A stretch of 48,595 nt of DNA. It comes from Clostridiaceae bacterium. GTDB lineage: Bacteria; Bacillota; Clostridia; Lachnospirales; Lachnospiraceae. The stretch spans positions 1 through 48,595 of the forward strand of contig CABIYE010000025.1 of the NCBI GenBank assembly GCA_902362865.1, given 5' to 3'. Positions within the stretch are counted from its first letter, which is position 1; the number at the start of each line of letters is the position of its first letter. The notes below the pieces were generated by a model that was given only the letters and a program-made list of their open reading frames with translations, did not search any database and was not told where the DNA came from. Positions 1-8,811 of this stretch are shown one piece after another. Made by a program: the position numbers and the translations under genes.

Positions 1-63
1 CTCTTTTTATTGCAGATTTCCCTAAAAATCAAGGTTTTTATTAGATTTTAGTACAAAAAAACA

Positions 64-82
64 GGTAGTTTTTGACACTACC
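64..82. promoter_or_regulatory. Short inverted repeat upstream of the NmrA-like gene
   Basis: The arms GGTAGT (64-69) and ACTACC (77-82) are separated by 7 nt. They lie 25 nt before the start codon of the first gene and just ahead of its ribosome site. The position would suit a repressor operator or a leader hairpin. NmrA-like oxidoreductases are often controlled by HxlR-type regulators, but no such regulator is in the window, so the assignment is only positional. Confidence 0.3.
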
Positions 83-106
83 ACAAATACTTAGGAGGTA
101 TTCAAA

Positions 107-1048
107 ATGAAGATTTTGCTTAACGGTGTAGACGGTAATTTTGGGGGAAAGGCAGCTGCGGTTCTTTTAGAGAAATGGCCGCACGAGAATCTTGTGTTTG
201 CAGCGCCAACAGAAAAAGGACTTGAAAAGTACAAAGATGTAGATGTTGAGAAGAGGATTGCGGACTTCAACGATGAAGAGGGGCTGGTAAAGGCTTTCAC
301 AGGAATAGATACAATGGTGCTTATTTCAATGCCCTTCGTAGGACCAAAGAGAAGAGCAGCTCAGAAGAGAGCGCTTGATGCAGCGGTTAAGGCCGGTGTG
401 AATCGCCTGGTGTATACATCAATTGTAGGCGCCGGAGAGCCCGATATTGATACATATGAGGTAAATGACCATGTATGGTTTGAAGCTTATGTTAAAGAAC
501 AGCCAATTCACTATCTGTTCTTAAGGGATTCCCAATATGCAGAGGCAATGGTTTCAAACTACATCAATGCATATACCAATACAGATAATGTACTTGCAAA
601 TAATATGGCAGATGGAAAGATGGCTTACATTTCAAGAGACGATTGTGCAGTTGCTTGCGCATATGCCGCAATGTCTGACTGGCAGGATCGGGTAATTGAT
701 GTCAATGGAGCAGAACTTCTTACAATTGGTGAATACATTGCAATCGCTAATGATGTTACTGGACATGATGTAAAATATGTAGCAATCAGCGATGATGAAC
801 AGTATGCATTTTTCGATTCAATTGGCGTACCAAGAACAACGGATGATATGTGGGCTCAGACTGCTACAAATTTTCCATTCTGTTCAGATGGAATGGTTAC
901 ATTTGGAAGGGCAATTCGTCAAAACCAAATGGCGGTGTTGACAGATGATTTTGAGAAGCTTACAGGAAGAAAGCCTCTTACTGTAAGAGAAATTTTCGAG
1001 CATATGGACGATCATCTTATTGGAAGCCGTACATCAACAGAGGATTAA
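107..1048 (+). CDS. NmrA-like NAD(P)-binding oxidoreductase (atypical SDR)
   Basis: A 313-residue protein with an N-terminal Rossmann fold. The first strand and glycine-rich loop read KILLNGVDGNFGGKAA (residues 2-17), a variant of the GxxGxxG dinucleotide loop. The segment GVNRLVYTSIVGAG (about 98-111) matches the NmrA/QOR2-type atypical short-chain dehydrogenase pattern. Members of this family bind NADP(H) and act as quinone or azo reductases or as redox sensors. The catalytic YxxxK pair of classical SDRs is not evident, as usual for atypical members. AGGAGG at 93-98 supports the ATG. It stands alone: the next gene is 246 nt away, has its own promoter and differs in composition. The substrate is unknown. 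Confidence 0.8.
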   Translation: MKILLNGVDGNFGGKAAAVLLEKWPHENLVFAAPTEKGLEKYKDVDVEKRIADFNDEEGLVKAFTGIDTMVLISMPFVGPKRRAAQKRALDAAVKAGVNRLVYTSIVGAGEPDIDTYEVNDHVWFEAYVKEQPIHYLFLRDSQYAEAMVSNYINAYTNTDNVLANNMADGKMAYISRDDCAVACAYAAMSDWQDRVIDVNGAELLTIGEYIAIANDVTGHDVKYVAISDDEQYAFFDSIGVPRTTDDMWAQTATNFPFCSDGMVTFGRAIRQNQMAVLTDDFEKLTGRKPLTVREIFEHMDDHLIGSRTSTED

Positions 1049-1212
1049 TTGTGGAGTCCGGCTTTTTGGAATCTTCTGAAAACGGCACAGTATAAAGGCT
1101 CTTGTCCATAACGGGATTTTGTAAACAGTATTACTACGTTCGTATCAAGTAGAGAAAATTATTATTTGAAAAGAAGTGAGATTGAAATACACAAAAAAGC
1201 GCCGCACAAAAC

Positions 1213-1242
1213 TTGAAAGTATACGATATTTCGTAATATAAT
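1213..1242 (+). promoter_or_regulatory. Sigma-A-type promoter for the LuxR-type regulator, with a palindrome in the spacer
   Basis: The -35 TTGAAA (1213-1218) and -10 TATAAT (1237-1242) are separated by 18 nt. The spacer contains TACGA-TATT-TCGTA (1222-1235), a good candidate operator. Transcription would start about 45 nt before the ATG at 1295. The rest of 1049-1294 shows no gene. Confidence 0.6.
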
Positions 1243-1294
1243 AGAGGGCGAAAACAAGCGGAAAACAATCTGCAGATATAAAGGCGGTGGCAGC

Positions 1295-2504
1295 ATGAAA
1301 CAATATCTTTCTCTCCGGGAAACAGCGGAAAAATGGGGCGTGTCGGAACGGAGGATCAACCAATACTGCGCGGAGGGACGTATCCCCGGCGCACAGAAAA
1401 TCGGAAATGCCTGGGCGGTTCCTGCCGACGCGGAAAAACCCAAAGACCCGCGCCGGACCAGACGGCAGACAAAACCCTCTGCAAAAGAAGCAGACGCGGG
1501 CGGGATTGACTACACAAATCTGATGCCCTTAATGAATACGGCTTTTGCGCCGGGACATTGTCGGGAAACGGTGGAAGCGATGGCGGCAGGCCCACGGCGG
1601 GACATCGCTATGGCGGAGTATCACTATTTCAGCGGACAGCCGGAAGCGGCGGCAAAAGAGGCGGAAGCCTATCTCACCAGCCCCGACATGGGAGCGCGGT
1701 TCTCTGCCTGTCTGATCTATGCCTATGCCAATCTCCCTATGGGGCAGATACAGCGGACGCGTTTTGCCCTGGGGGGAGCTGAACGCTTCCCTCGCCGCTG
1801 CGGGGGAAAAGTCGTCCCAGTTTCGGGCGGCGTCGGCCTTTAGCGCGTCAATGGGGATGGTGCTTTTACATTTGCCGCTGCCGGAGAAAATGCCGGAGGC
1901 CGACAGCTTCCTGCCTTTGCTGCCGCCGGGAGTTCGCGCTTATGCCCTGTATGTGCAGGCCCATTATCTCTATTTGAAAGGAGAATACGCCAAAAGCGCG
2001 GGATTGGTGACGGCTACCCTGGCTATGGGCGCATCCAGCTACCCGATTCCCGCTATCTACCTGCATCTGGCAGCGGTCATGGACTACATGAGCATGAAAC
2101 AGCCTGACCAAGCGAAGGCCCATCTTCTGGCTGCGTGGGAGCTTGCCCGCCTCGATGATTTGATCGAGGGCTTTGGAGAACACCACGGGCTTTTGGGGGC
2201 TATGCTGGAAGCGGTCATTAAACCAAAATGGCCGAAAGATTTTAAGAGGATTATCGACATTACCTATCGTTTCTCTTCGGGCTGGCGTAGAGTTCATAAC
2301 CCCATAACAGGGCATGATGTGGCGGACGATTTAACCACCACGGAGTTTGCGATTGCCATGCTTGCTGCCCGTGACTGGACGACACAGGAGATCGCAAAAC
2401 ACCTGAAAATATCAGTAAATACGGTCAAAAGCCACATTTCCGAGGCCATGCGTAAATTGAATGTGGAGAACCGAAAAGACCTCAAAAAGTATATGCTTTT
2501 ATAG
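1295..2504 (+). pseudogene. LuxR-type transcriptional regulator split by a +1 G-tract frameshift
   Basis: Two overlapping frames (1295-1843 and 1719-2504) together make one protein of about 402 residues. The N-terminus (residues 1-50) is a small excisionase/MerR-like helix-turn-helix with the signature LRETAEKWGVSERRINQYC. The centre looks like helical repeats rich in alanine and leucine. The C-terminal 65 residues form a LuxR/GerE helix-turn-helix with TTQEIAKHLKISVNTVKSH. The frames join at the run of six G at 1771-1776; five G would restore FALGELNASLAAAGEK. The gene is clearly more GC-rich than its neighbours, suggesting transfer. Its position before the surface protein and the adjacent palindromes suggest it controlled that gene. 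A homopolymer sequencing error or slippage-based expression is possible. Confidence 0.75.
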
Positions 2505-2509
2505 GCAAA

Positions 2510-2539
2510 GTGACCCCCGAAAAGGATTTCGGGGGTCAC
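2510..2539. repeat. 13-bp perfect inverted repeat, terminator- or operator-like
   Basis: GTGACCCCCGAAA (2510-2522) and TTTCGGGGGTCAC (2527-2539) are perfect complements around a 4-nt loop. They begin 5 nt after the LuxR-type gene stop. No T-tract follows directly, so it is not a textbook intrinsic terminator. The length and symmetry also suit a binding site for a dimeric regulator. Confidence 0.7.
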
Positions 2540-2593
2540 CCATTTTGGGGGTCAAAATGGGTAATAGTCTTCCCTTTTTCTTTTCTGTATAAT
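2539..2593 (+). promoter_or_regulatory. Second inverted repeat plus -10 box upstream of the surface protein
   Basis: CCCATTTT (2539-2546) and AAAATGGG (2554-2561) flank GGGGGTC, which repeats part of the preceding palindrome. A clear -10 TATAAT lies at 2588-2593, but the sequence 17 nt upstream (TAGTCT) is a poor -35. A promoter with a good -10, a weak -35 and palindromes just upstream is what an activator-dependent promoter looks like. The adjacent LuxR-type regulator is the obvious candidate (inference). Confidence 0.45.
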
Positions 2594-2795
2594 ATAAGTG
2601 CGAGCATAGAACCGCCGCTAACCAAGGGGGAGGGTGAGAAGTGGAACAGGTCAAACCGGCCAGCATTGATTGCGGCTCCGGCAGCCACTATCACCAATTC
2701 TCCGGATCTCTGATGGGGTATGCAGGAATGAATCAAGATGCTCTGGCAGGAAATCCAAAAGAACCAAAGCCAAGAGCAAAAAAGGAGGACACAAC

Positions 2796-5700
2796 ATGAA
2801 AAAACGATTATTTTCGGCATTGCTCTGCTTTTGCCTGCTGGCAGGGCTATTGCCGGCAGCAGCATTTGCAGTGGAAACAGACACAGGCAAAGCCATACAA
2901 CTTGGCACAAGTGCCATCAAAAAGGGAGACAGCGTTTATTACGGGACCTGCGACAGCGAGATAAACGGATATACGCAAGGCGATGCCATCCAGTGGCAGG
3001 TACTCGACGCTGAAAACGATAATACCGGTAGCGATGGAATGTTTTTGCTGTCAAAATATCTGCTGAAGGATATTCAGTTTGAAGCTGCAGGACAGACCAA
3101 CATCTGGCAGAACAGTGACGCGCAGGAGTGGTGTAAGAACTTTGTGAAAAGTTCTTTTGCAACAGGGGAACAGACCGGAATCAAGGCGTTAACAAAAACA
3201 GATAATGTTGAATCCTTATATGGCGTTGGTTGGGGAGAGAGCCAGTTAGATCAAGATCAGGTATTCTTCTTATCGGCAAGAGAAGCCAGTGATTACTTAA
3301 GTTCATATGATGGAGCGGATGAATTAAAAGCAACGTATAAAAATGGAGATTCATGGTTCTGGTGGCTGCGGTCGCCTGCTTTCGACAAGAGTGATGATGT
3401 GGGGCTTGTGATTGATGGTGGCGCGGTGTCTAAGACCATTGCAAGTAGCAATTACGCCGCACGCCCTGCTTTTAATCTGAAGCTGGACGCTGTTCTCTTC
3501 TCATCTGCCACAGTCGGCGGCAAAGCGGATACGGCGGTGGATGGCAACCTAACAGCAGTCGGCACAACCGGAACGGACTGGAAACTGACGTTACCGGACG
3601 AAAGTCGCAGTTTTTCAGCCAATGTGGACGGGCAGGCAAGTGTTTCCGCATCGGCGGGCGACAACGTACAGATTACTTATTCTGGTGCGCAGACAGGCGA
3701 CAACGAATATGTTTCCGTCCTGCTTTGCGACAGCAGCGATACTGTCCTTTACTACGGAAATATTGCTAGGAACAGCGAAAGCGGTACAGCAAGTGTCATC
3801 ATACCCGTTGATCTTCAACCGGGCAGCTATACCCTCAAGGTGTTCAGCGAGCAATATAACGGCGATTATAAAACCGACTATGCCAGCGCATTTCAGCCGG
3901 TTGACCTTACCGTCTCTAGTAATATTGCCGGAACACCTGCGATAACGTCTCAGCCGCAGGACGAGACTTATATTATCGGCGATACGGTGCATACAATCAG
4001 CGTAGAAGCAAGCGCTTCCGATGGCGGTACGCTCAGCTATCAGTGGTACAGCAATATGACTGACAGCAATTCCGGCGGCACAAAGCTTGACGAAGAAACG
4101 AATAGCAGTTATACGCCCGATATATCGGCGGAAGGGACGACATACTACTATTGCGTTGTAACGAATACATTAGGCGGCACGACCGCCGAAACGGTATCTG
4201 ACACGGCTAAAATAGAAGTGCTGCCTGTTTTTGAAGAATATGATCTGTATATATATGCCGAATCGGGATACAACAATATCCGAGTTACAAACATGAACGC
4301 CAGCGACGTCCTTGGAGACGGCGGAACGGTATCGTACGACGCGTCTACATGTACCTTGACGCTTGACAATGCCAAAATAGCGGGAATTATGACATATGGC
4401 AATGAACAAAAAACTTTGACTATCAATGTTGCGGGAGACAGCGTTATCGAGTCGCCACAGTACAACGCTATTCGTTTACAGGGATCTAGACGAACTGTTT
4501 CAGGGAATAGGATATATTACCGAGACAAGCTGATTATCACCGGAGACGGCAAGCTGACAATCAATGCCTTGGGCGATTACACGGTTGGTATCTCTACCTA
4601 TGACAATGTGACTATAGAGGAAGCAAACGTAGAGATAAATGCGGCCAATTACACAGCGATTGTTATAGACACTCAAAACGATCCGAACCAGGGTGATATA
4701 GATCTGAACATTGTCAACAGTACCGTTACTGCTACAACAAAGGGTTCAGAAACGAATGCTTTCTATATAACTAGCGGTGGGATTAAAATAAATAATTCTG
4801 ACGTAACAGTACAAGCAGCGTCATCTGGTTATCCGACGCTGTGGGCAGCAACCGGCATCGAAATCACGGGTGGCAGCGATGTGACTGCAGCGACAGGCGA
4901 TGGAAACGCTTTCTATTCCCCCGGAGGAATCAAGATTGACGGCTCCGTCGTAACTGCAAACGGAGAAACCTCATACAATCCGGCTATGTATGCTAATTTC
5001 ATCGAAATCACAGGTGGCAGCGATGTGACGGCAACGACAGGCGATGGAAACGCAATATGGGCTGCTGACGGCGGTATTCTCATTGATAATTCGGCAGTAA
5101 AAGCAACTGTTATAGGAGAGTACGGAAGTTATGTAATCTATACCTATGAAGGGGATGTTGTAATCAGAAACGGCAGTAATGTTACGGCGGAAAGCGCCAC
5201 AGATACTGCGATGATTTGTGTAGAGGGCAATATGACGGTCGCAGACAGTACCGTAATAGCTGTCGGTGGCACTTGTGAAGGAATAGTCGTAGACAAAACG
5301 CTTGATGCAAAAAATTCAACAGTTAACATATCGAGAGCAGCCGCTGTCAGCGATCCCGCAATCGTGGTTTGCCAGTTGAATGTGGAGGCATCCGAAATAA
5401 CTGCTGATGGCGGAATACGATTTTACAATTACAGCACTGGTAATACAGATAACATCGCCTTCAGTATGACTCCCGCTTCCGGAAAGCTCGTGGAGTTAAA
5501 GGTGGATGATGCGAACCATGACGGTTCAGCCGCCGTACATTTTAATAAAGGAGCAGAATCTCCTTATGATACGACTGTGAATTTTGACACCGATGCAATG
5601 AGCACACTTTACGATTACAAATATGTCCGTATCGGCGAACACACCCATGCGGGCGGAACAGCTACATGTACAGATCCGGTGGTGTGCGACGACTGCGGAA

Positions 5701-7721
5701 GGCAATACGGCGACGTCGACCCGGATAATCACAGCTTCACAAACTATGTGTACAACAACGATGCTACCTGTACGGCAGACGGAACAGAAACGGCAGAATG
5801 CGACCGTTGCGGCAAGACAGATACCCGTGAAAAAGCAGGCTCGATGCTCGGACACAATGCGGTGAAGACCGAAGCGAAAGCCGCCACCTGCACCGAGGAC
5901 GGTAATACGGAGTACTGGACTTGCGGAACGTGTGGAAAATATTTCAGCGATGCCGATGGTAAGACAGAAATCATACTTGCCGATACGGTCATTTCCGCAA
6001 CCGGCCATACACTGACCCATACCCCGGCGAAAGCCGCGACCTGTATCGAGGAGGGCAATACGGAGTACTGGACTTGCGGAACGTGTGGAAAATATTTCAG
6101 CGATGCCGATGGTAAGACAGAAATCATACTTGCCGATACGGTCATTTCCGCAACCGGCCATACACTGACCCATACCCCGGCGAAAGCTGCGACCTGTACC
6201 GAGGAGGGCAATACGGAGTACTGGACTTGCGATACTTGCGGTAAGCATTTTAGCGATGCCGAGGGCACAACAGAAATCACTGATCTGGATACCTGGAAAG
6301 TGATTCCGAAGCTGAATCATACCTGGTCAGCCGATTATCTGAAAGAAAATGCAGATGCGGATAAACACTACCATGTCTGCACCATCTGCGGTACAAAGGA
6401 TGCGGGCGAGGCCCATACCTGGAATGTAGAGGCCGCCACCGAGGAAACCGACAAGCACTGTACTGTATGCGGATACGTGGCGGAGGAAAAGCTTGGGCAT
6501 GTCCATGTGGGCAAGTATGTTGCCGGGAAAGATGCCACATGCACCGAGGAGGGCAGCAAAGAATATTACAGCTGCTCTTGTGGAAGATTCTTTGAGGATG
6601 CGGACTGTAAAGTAGAGATTACCGATCTGGATACCTGGAAGGTGATTCCGAAGCTGAATCATACCTGGTCAGCCGATTATCTGAAAGAACATGCAGATGC
6701 GGAGAAACACTACCATATCTGTACCGTCTGCGGCACAAGGGACGCAGGCGAGGCCCATACCTGGAATGTAGAGGCCGCCACCGAGGAAACCGACAAGCAC
6801 TGCACTGTATGCGGATACGTGGCAGAGGCACAGCTTGGACATGTCCATGTGGGTATGTATGTTGTCGGGGAAGATGCCACCTGTACGGAAGATGGCAGCA
6901 AAGAATATTATAGCTGCTCCTGCGGCAAATTCTTTGAGGACGAAAGCTGCACGGTAGAGATTACCGACCTGAATACCTGGAAGGTGATTCCGAAGGTGGA
7001 TCATACCTGGTCGGCCGATTATCTGGAAGAACATGCAGATGCGGAGAAACATTACCATGTCTGCACCGTTTGCGGTACAAAGGACGCGGGCGAGAACCAT
7101 ACCTGGAATGTAGAGGCCGCCACCGAGGAGACCGACAGGCACTGTACCGTATGCGGATACGTGGCGGAGGAAAAGCTTGAGCCTGTCCACAACCATCAGG
7201 GCAAGCATATTTCCGGCAAAGACGCTACTTGCACCGATGAGGGAAATAATGAATACTGGTACTGCGAGACCTGTGGCAAATATTTCCGCGATGAAGAACT
7301 GACACAGGAGATTACAAAGAAAGAAACGGTTATCGAAGCCAGAGGACACGGGAAAGCAGAGCTGAAAAACAAAAAAGAAGCCACTTGTACCACCGAAGGC
7401 TATACCGGAGATAAGGTTTGCGAGGACTGCGGTGAGGTTCTTGAAAAGGGAGAGACTATTTCAAAACTTACGCACAGCTACAAAGATGGAACGTGCACGG
7501 TTTGCGGCGCTTCCGACCCGAATTACAAAACAGCCGCTCCTACAGGTTCAGGTAAACAAAGTGGCAATGCAGGCAAAAGCGGCAATGTAGGCAAAAGCAG
7601 CAATAGTCCGAAGACGGGCGATAACAGCAATATTGCACTGTGGATCTTCCTAATGCTTGTGGCTGGCGCGGCTTTGACCGGTACAACCGTTTACACCCAT
7701 AAGAAAAAGCGCAGCAGATAA
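2796..7721 (+). CDS. Large repeat-rich cell-wall-anchored surface protein with a DUF6273 domain
   Basis: A 1641-residue exported protein. The ATG at 2796 follows AAAGGAGG and opens a signal peptide ending near AAAFA (about residue 24). A DUF6273-like domain follows (about 30-235, with WFWWLRSPAFD and AARPAFNLK), then an Ig-like domain (about 378-473). Next comes a long region of right-handed beta-helix character with recurrent ITGGSDVTA motifs (about 480-930). A cysteine-rich repeat array occupies about 948-1590, with paired CxxC motifs such as CGTCGKYF and CTVCG. The C-terminus has a sortase-like SPKTG motif (1604-1608), a hydrophobic helix and a basic tail. It is probably anchored to peptidoglycan and involved in adhesion or carbohydrate contact. 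The ligand is unknown. The frameshifted LuxR-type gene upstream is its probable regulator. Confidence 0.85.
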   Translation: MKKRLFSALLCFCLLAGLLPAAAFAVETDTGKAIQLGTSAIKKGDSVYYGTCDSEINGYTQGDAIQWQVLDAENDNTGSDGMFLLSKYLLKDIQFEAAGQTNIWQNSDAQEWCKNFVKSSFATGEQTGIKALTKTDNVESLYGVGWGESQLDQDQVFFLSAREASDYLSSYDGADELKATYKNGDSWFWWLRSPAFDKSDDVGLVIDGGAVSKTIASSNYAARPAFNLKLDAVLFSSATVGGKADTAVDGNLTAVGTTGTDWKLTLPDESRSFSANVDGQASVSASAGDNVQITYSGAQTGDNEYVSVLLCDSSDTVLYYGNIARNSESGTASVIIPVDLQPGSYTLKVFSEQYNGDYKTDYASAFQPVDLTVSSNIAGTPAITSQPQDETYIIGDTVHTISVEASASDGGTLSYQWYSNMTDSNSGGTKLDEETNSSYTPDISAEGTTYYYCVVTNTLGGTTAETVSDTAKIEVLPVFEEYDLYIYAESGYNNIRVTNMNASDVLGDGGTVSYDASTCTLTLDNAKIAGIMTYGNEQKTLTINVAGDSVIESPQYNAIRLQGSRRTVSGNRIYYRDKLIITGDGKLTINALGDYTVGISTYDNVTIEEANVEINAANYTAIVIDTQNDPNQGDIDLNIVNSTVTATTKGSETNAFYITSGGIKINNSDVTVQAASSGYPTLWAATGIEITGGSDVTAATGDGNAFYSPGGIKIDGSVVTANGETSYNPAMYANFIEITGGSDVTATTGDGNAIWAADGGILIDNSAVKATVIGEYGSYVIYTYEGDVVIRNGSNVTAESATDTAMICVEGNMTVADSTVIAVGGTCEGIVVDKTLDAKNSTVNISRAAAVSDPAIVVCQLNVEASEITADGGIRFYNYSTGNTDNIAFSMTPASGKLVELKVDDANHDGSAAVHFNKGAESPYDTTVNFDTDAMSTLYDYKYVRIGEHTHAGGTATCTDPVVCDDCGRQYGDVDPDNHSFTNYVYNNDATCTADGTETAECDRCGKTDTREKAGSMLGHNAVKTEAKAATCTEDGNTEYWTCGTCGKYFSDADGKTEIILADTVISATGHTLTHTPAKAATCIEEGNTEYWTCGTCGKYFSDADGKTEIILADTVISATGHTLTHTPAKAATCTEEGNTEYWTCDTCGKHFSDAEGTTEITDLDTWKVIPKLNHTWSADYLKENADADKHYHVCTICGTKDAGEAHTWNVEAATEETDKHCTVCGYVAEEKLGHVHVGKYVAGKDATCTEEGSKEYYSCSCGRFFEDADCKVEITDLDTWKVIPKLNHTWSADYLKEHADAEKHYHICTVCGTRDAGEAHTWNVEAATEETDKHCTVCGYVAEAQLGHVHVGMYVVGEDATCTEDGSKEYYSCSCGKFFEDESCTVEITDLNTWKVIPKVDHTWSADYLEEHADAEKHYHVCTVCGTKDAGENHTWNVEAATEETDRHCTVCGYVAEEKLEPVHNHQGKHISGKDATCTDEGNNEYWYCETCGKYFRDEELTQEITKKETVIEARGHGKAELKNKKEATCTTEGYTGDKVCEDCGEVLEKGETISKLTHSYKDGTCTVCGASDPNYKTAAPTGSGKQSGNAGKSGNVGKSSNSPKTGDNSNIALWIFLMLVAGAALTGTTVYTHKKKRSR
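5874..6281 (+). repeat. 153-bp tandem repeats inside the surface protein gene
   Basis: Units start at 5874, 6027 and 6180, exactly 153 bp (51 codons) apart. The first two are almost identical in DNA; the third diverges in its second half. Each encodes a block with ATCTE, TEYWTCGTCGKYF and a closing SATGH segment. Near-identity at the DNA level implies recent duplication or recombination, so copy number may vary between strains. Confidence 0.85.
6282..7190 (+). repeat. 342-bp tandem repeats inside the surface protein gene
   Basis: Units start at 6282, 6624 and 6966, exactly 342 bp (114 codons) apart. The third drifts after about 7180. Each unit carries HTWSADYL, two CxxCG pairs and a SCSCG knot. 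The spacing is in frame, so gain or loss of units would only change protein length. Confidence 0.85.
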
Positions 7722-7792
7722 TCCTGCGGTATGCGGCAAACCATTTTAAGGATGAAGTGGAGTGATGATACAATCGCCATAGAATGGGAATG

Positions 7793-7827
7793 ACCCAATC
7801 GGACGTGTTATTATTATTGGATTGGGT
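7793..7827. repeat. 8-bp inverted repeat after the surface protein
   Basis: ACCCAATC (7793-7800) and GATTGGGT (7820-7827) are complementary around a 19-nt loop, 71 nt after the stop codon. It may be a 3' mRNA structure ahead of the stronger terminator that follows. Confidence 0.4.
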
Positions 7828-7848
7828 GATGAGGTAATTTGATATACG

Positions 7849-7881
7849 AAAATGGCAGTCCTTTATGGGCTGCCATTTTTT
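7849..7881 (+). terminator. Intrinsic terminator of the surface protein gene
   Basis: AAAATGGCAG (7849-7858) pairs with CTGCCATTTT (7870-7879), and the T-run continues to 7881. This is a clean stem followed by U residues, about 130 nt after the stop codon. Confidence 0.75.
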
Positions 7882-8065
7882 CGCGCAAATCCGCAAATGA
7901 CGCACAGATAGCGATTTTTTGTGACTTGCATATCATTCAGAACGCGTTATGATGAAAGGGTAACGAAGAAAACGGAGAGAACTCCGTTCTATGAAAATTT
8001 AAAAATATTTGTAACGAAACTATCTTTTCTTCGACTAACCTATGAGAAGAAGGAGGTGAGCAGTT

Positions 8066-8221
8066 CTGGATTACGAAAAACTGTATCATTCATACTATTT
8101 GCAAGTATATTCATATGTTATGACAATTATAAAAAATTAGTCCTATGCAGAAGAAATAACTCAAAATACATTTTTTAAGGCAATGAATGCAAAAAAACTC
8201 AAAGTTTTCAGAATTAGATGA
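8066..8221 (+). pseudogene. Remnant of an ECF-like sigma-70 factor gene
   Basis: Reading from CTG at 8066 gives LDYEKLYHSYYLQVYSYVMT, a typical sigma-70 region 2 start. After an in-frame TAG at 8138-8140 it continues SYAEEITQNTFFKAMNAKK before a TGA at 8219. The original start has been lost: no ATG, GTG or TTG sits at the right place although AGGAGG (8051-8056) remains. Regions 2.3 to 4 are gone. Small sigma factors of this kind are common on clostridial integrative elements, so this is probably a relic of such an element. A possible promoter (TTGCAT with TATGAT) lies near 7926-7953 and a hairpin AACGGAG/CTCCGTT at 7971-7988. Confidence 0.65.
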
Positions 8222-8275
8222 AACAGCTCCAATATCAACGGTTGATGAAAAGAAATAGAAAAATTTCTTACAAAC

Positions 8276-8809
8276 CTATATGGTTTCTCGCAAATACTTC
8301 ATGAGTGGGATTAAGTAGTTTTTATCTGTCCAATCGCAGCTTTTTCCGTCGGCGCACATAAGAGCCTTCATCCACGGCTCATATGTATCGGGATCCTTTT
8401 TGGCTATGGATTTTTTCAGCATTTTACATAAGGTCCTGTCCATGAATTTCATTTTGCTTTCATCCCATGCGCCTCTTCCATAAAAAAGCGGAATATCGCT
8501 CAATCTGCCCGTTAAATTATGTGCCTTGATTTCTTTCAAGGCATTTTCGTCATAGGGAGAGGCGCTTACGCAGAATACAGCTATTCTTTTATCTTTCAGT
8601 TTCTCGATATTCTTCTTTAAAAACGATAATCCTGCTATTCCGGAAGCATATACGCCGCCGCATAATAGGATGGTTCCGTATTGTGAGACTTCACTCATTG
8701 ATGTTTTTGATATTTCCGCACAATGGAAGTCGGTCATGTCCTGAAGCCACTTAACATACTTTTTTGTAGCACCATATTTTGACTGATAAATGATAATTCC
8801 TTTTGTCAT
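8276..8809 (-). CDS. Flavodoxin-domain protein
   Basis: A 177-residue cytoplasmic protein. The N-terminus GIIIYQSKYGATKKYVKWL (about 4-22) is the FMN phosphate-binding loop of flavodoxins. The later segment IAVFCVSASPYDEN contributes to the flavin site. The second half, ending in a short region with WMKALMCADG, resembles the HemG-like/flavodoxin_5 group rather than short electron-transfer flavodoxins. The likely role is FMN-dependent electron transfer or quinone-type reduction during redox stress. It lies 2 nt after the TetR gene and must share its transcript, so it is the probable target of that repressor. The physiological partner is unknown. Confidence 0.8.
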   Translation of the reverse strand: MTKGIIIYQSKYGATKKYVKWLQDMTDFHCAEISKTSMSEVSQYGTILLCGGVYASGIAGLSFLKKNIEKLKDKRIAVFCVSASPYDENALKEIKAHNLTGRLSDIPLFYGRGAWDESKMKFMDRTLCKMLKKSIAKKDPDTYEPWMKALMCADGKSCDWTDKNYLIPLMKYLRETI

Positions 8810-8811
8810 AA

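Noticed and set aside
1719..2504. The second half of the LuxR-type gene as an independent gene starting at 1719
   Set aside because: The first 18 codons are a shifted version of the upstream gene, there is no ribosome site, and homology continues across the G-run in the other frame.
5874..7190. Regular repeats that might be CRISPR-like or a diversity-generating retroelement target
   Set aside because: Periods are 153 and 342 bp, all in frame inside one protein gene. There are no short repeats with unique spacers, no cas genes and no reverse transcriptase or template repeat.
5526..7349. Several long minus-strand open frames under the surface protein gene
   Set aside because: They follow the repeat periodicity of the plus-strand gene, lack ribosome sites and encode low-complexity Ile/Cys/Arg-rich strings. 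They are shadows of repeat DNA.
7921..8178. An 85-codon plus-strand frame after the surface gene
   Set aside because: Its 3' half is a shifted reading of the sigma-factor remnant, whose own frame has clear sigma-70 similarity.
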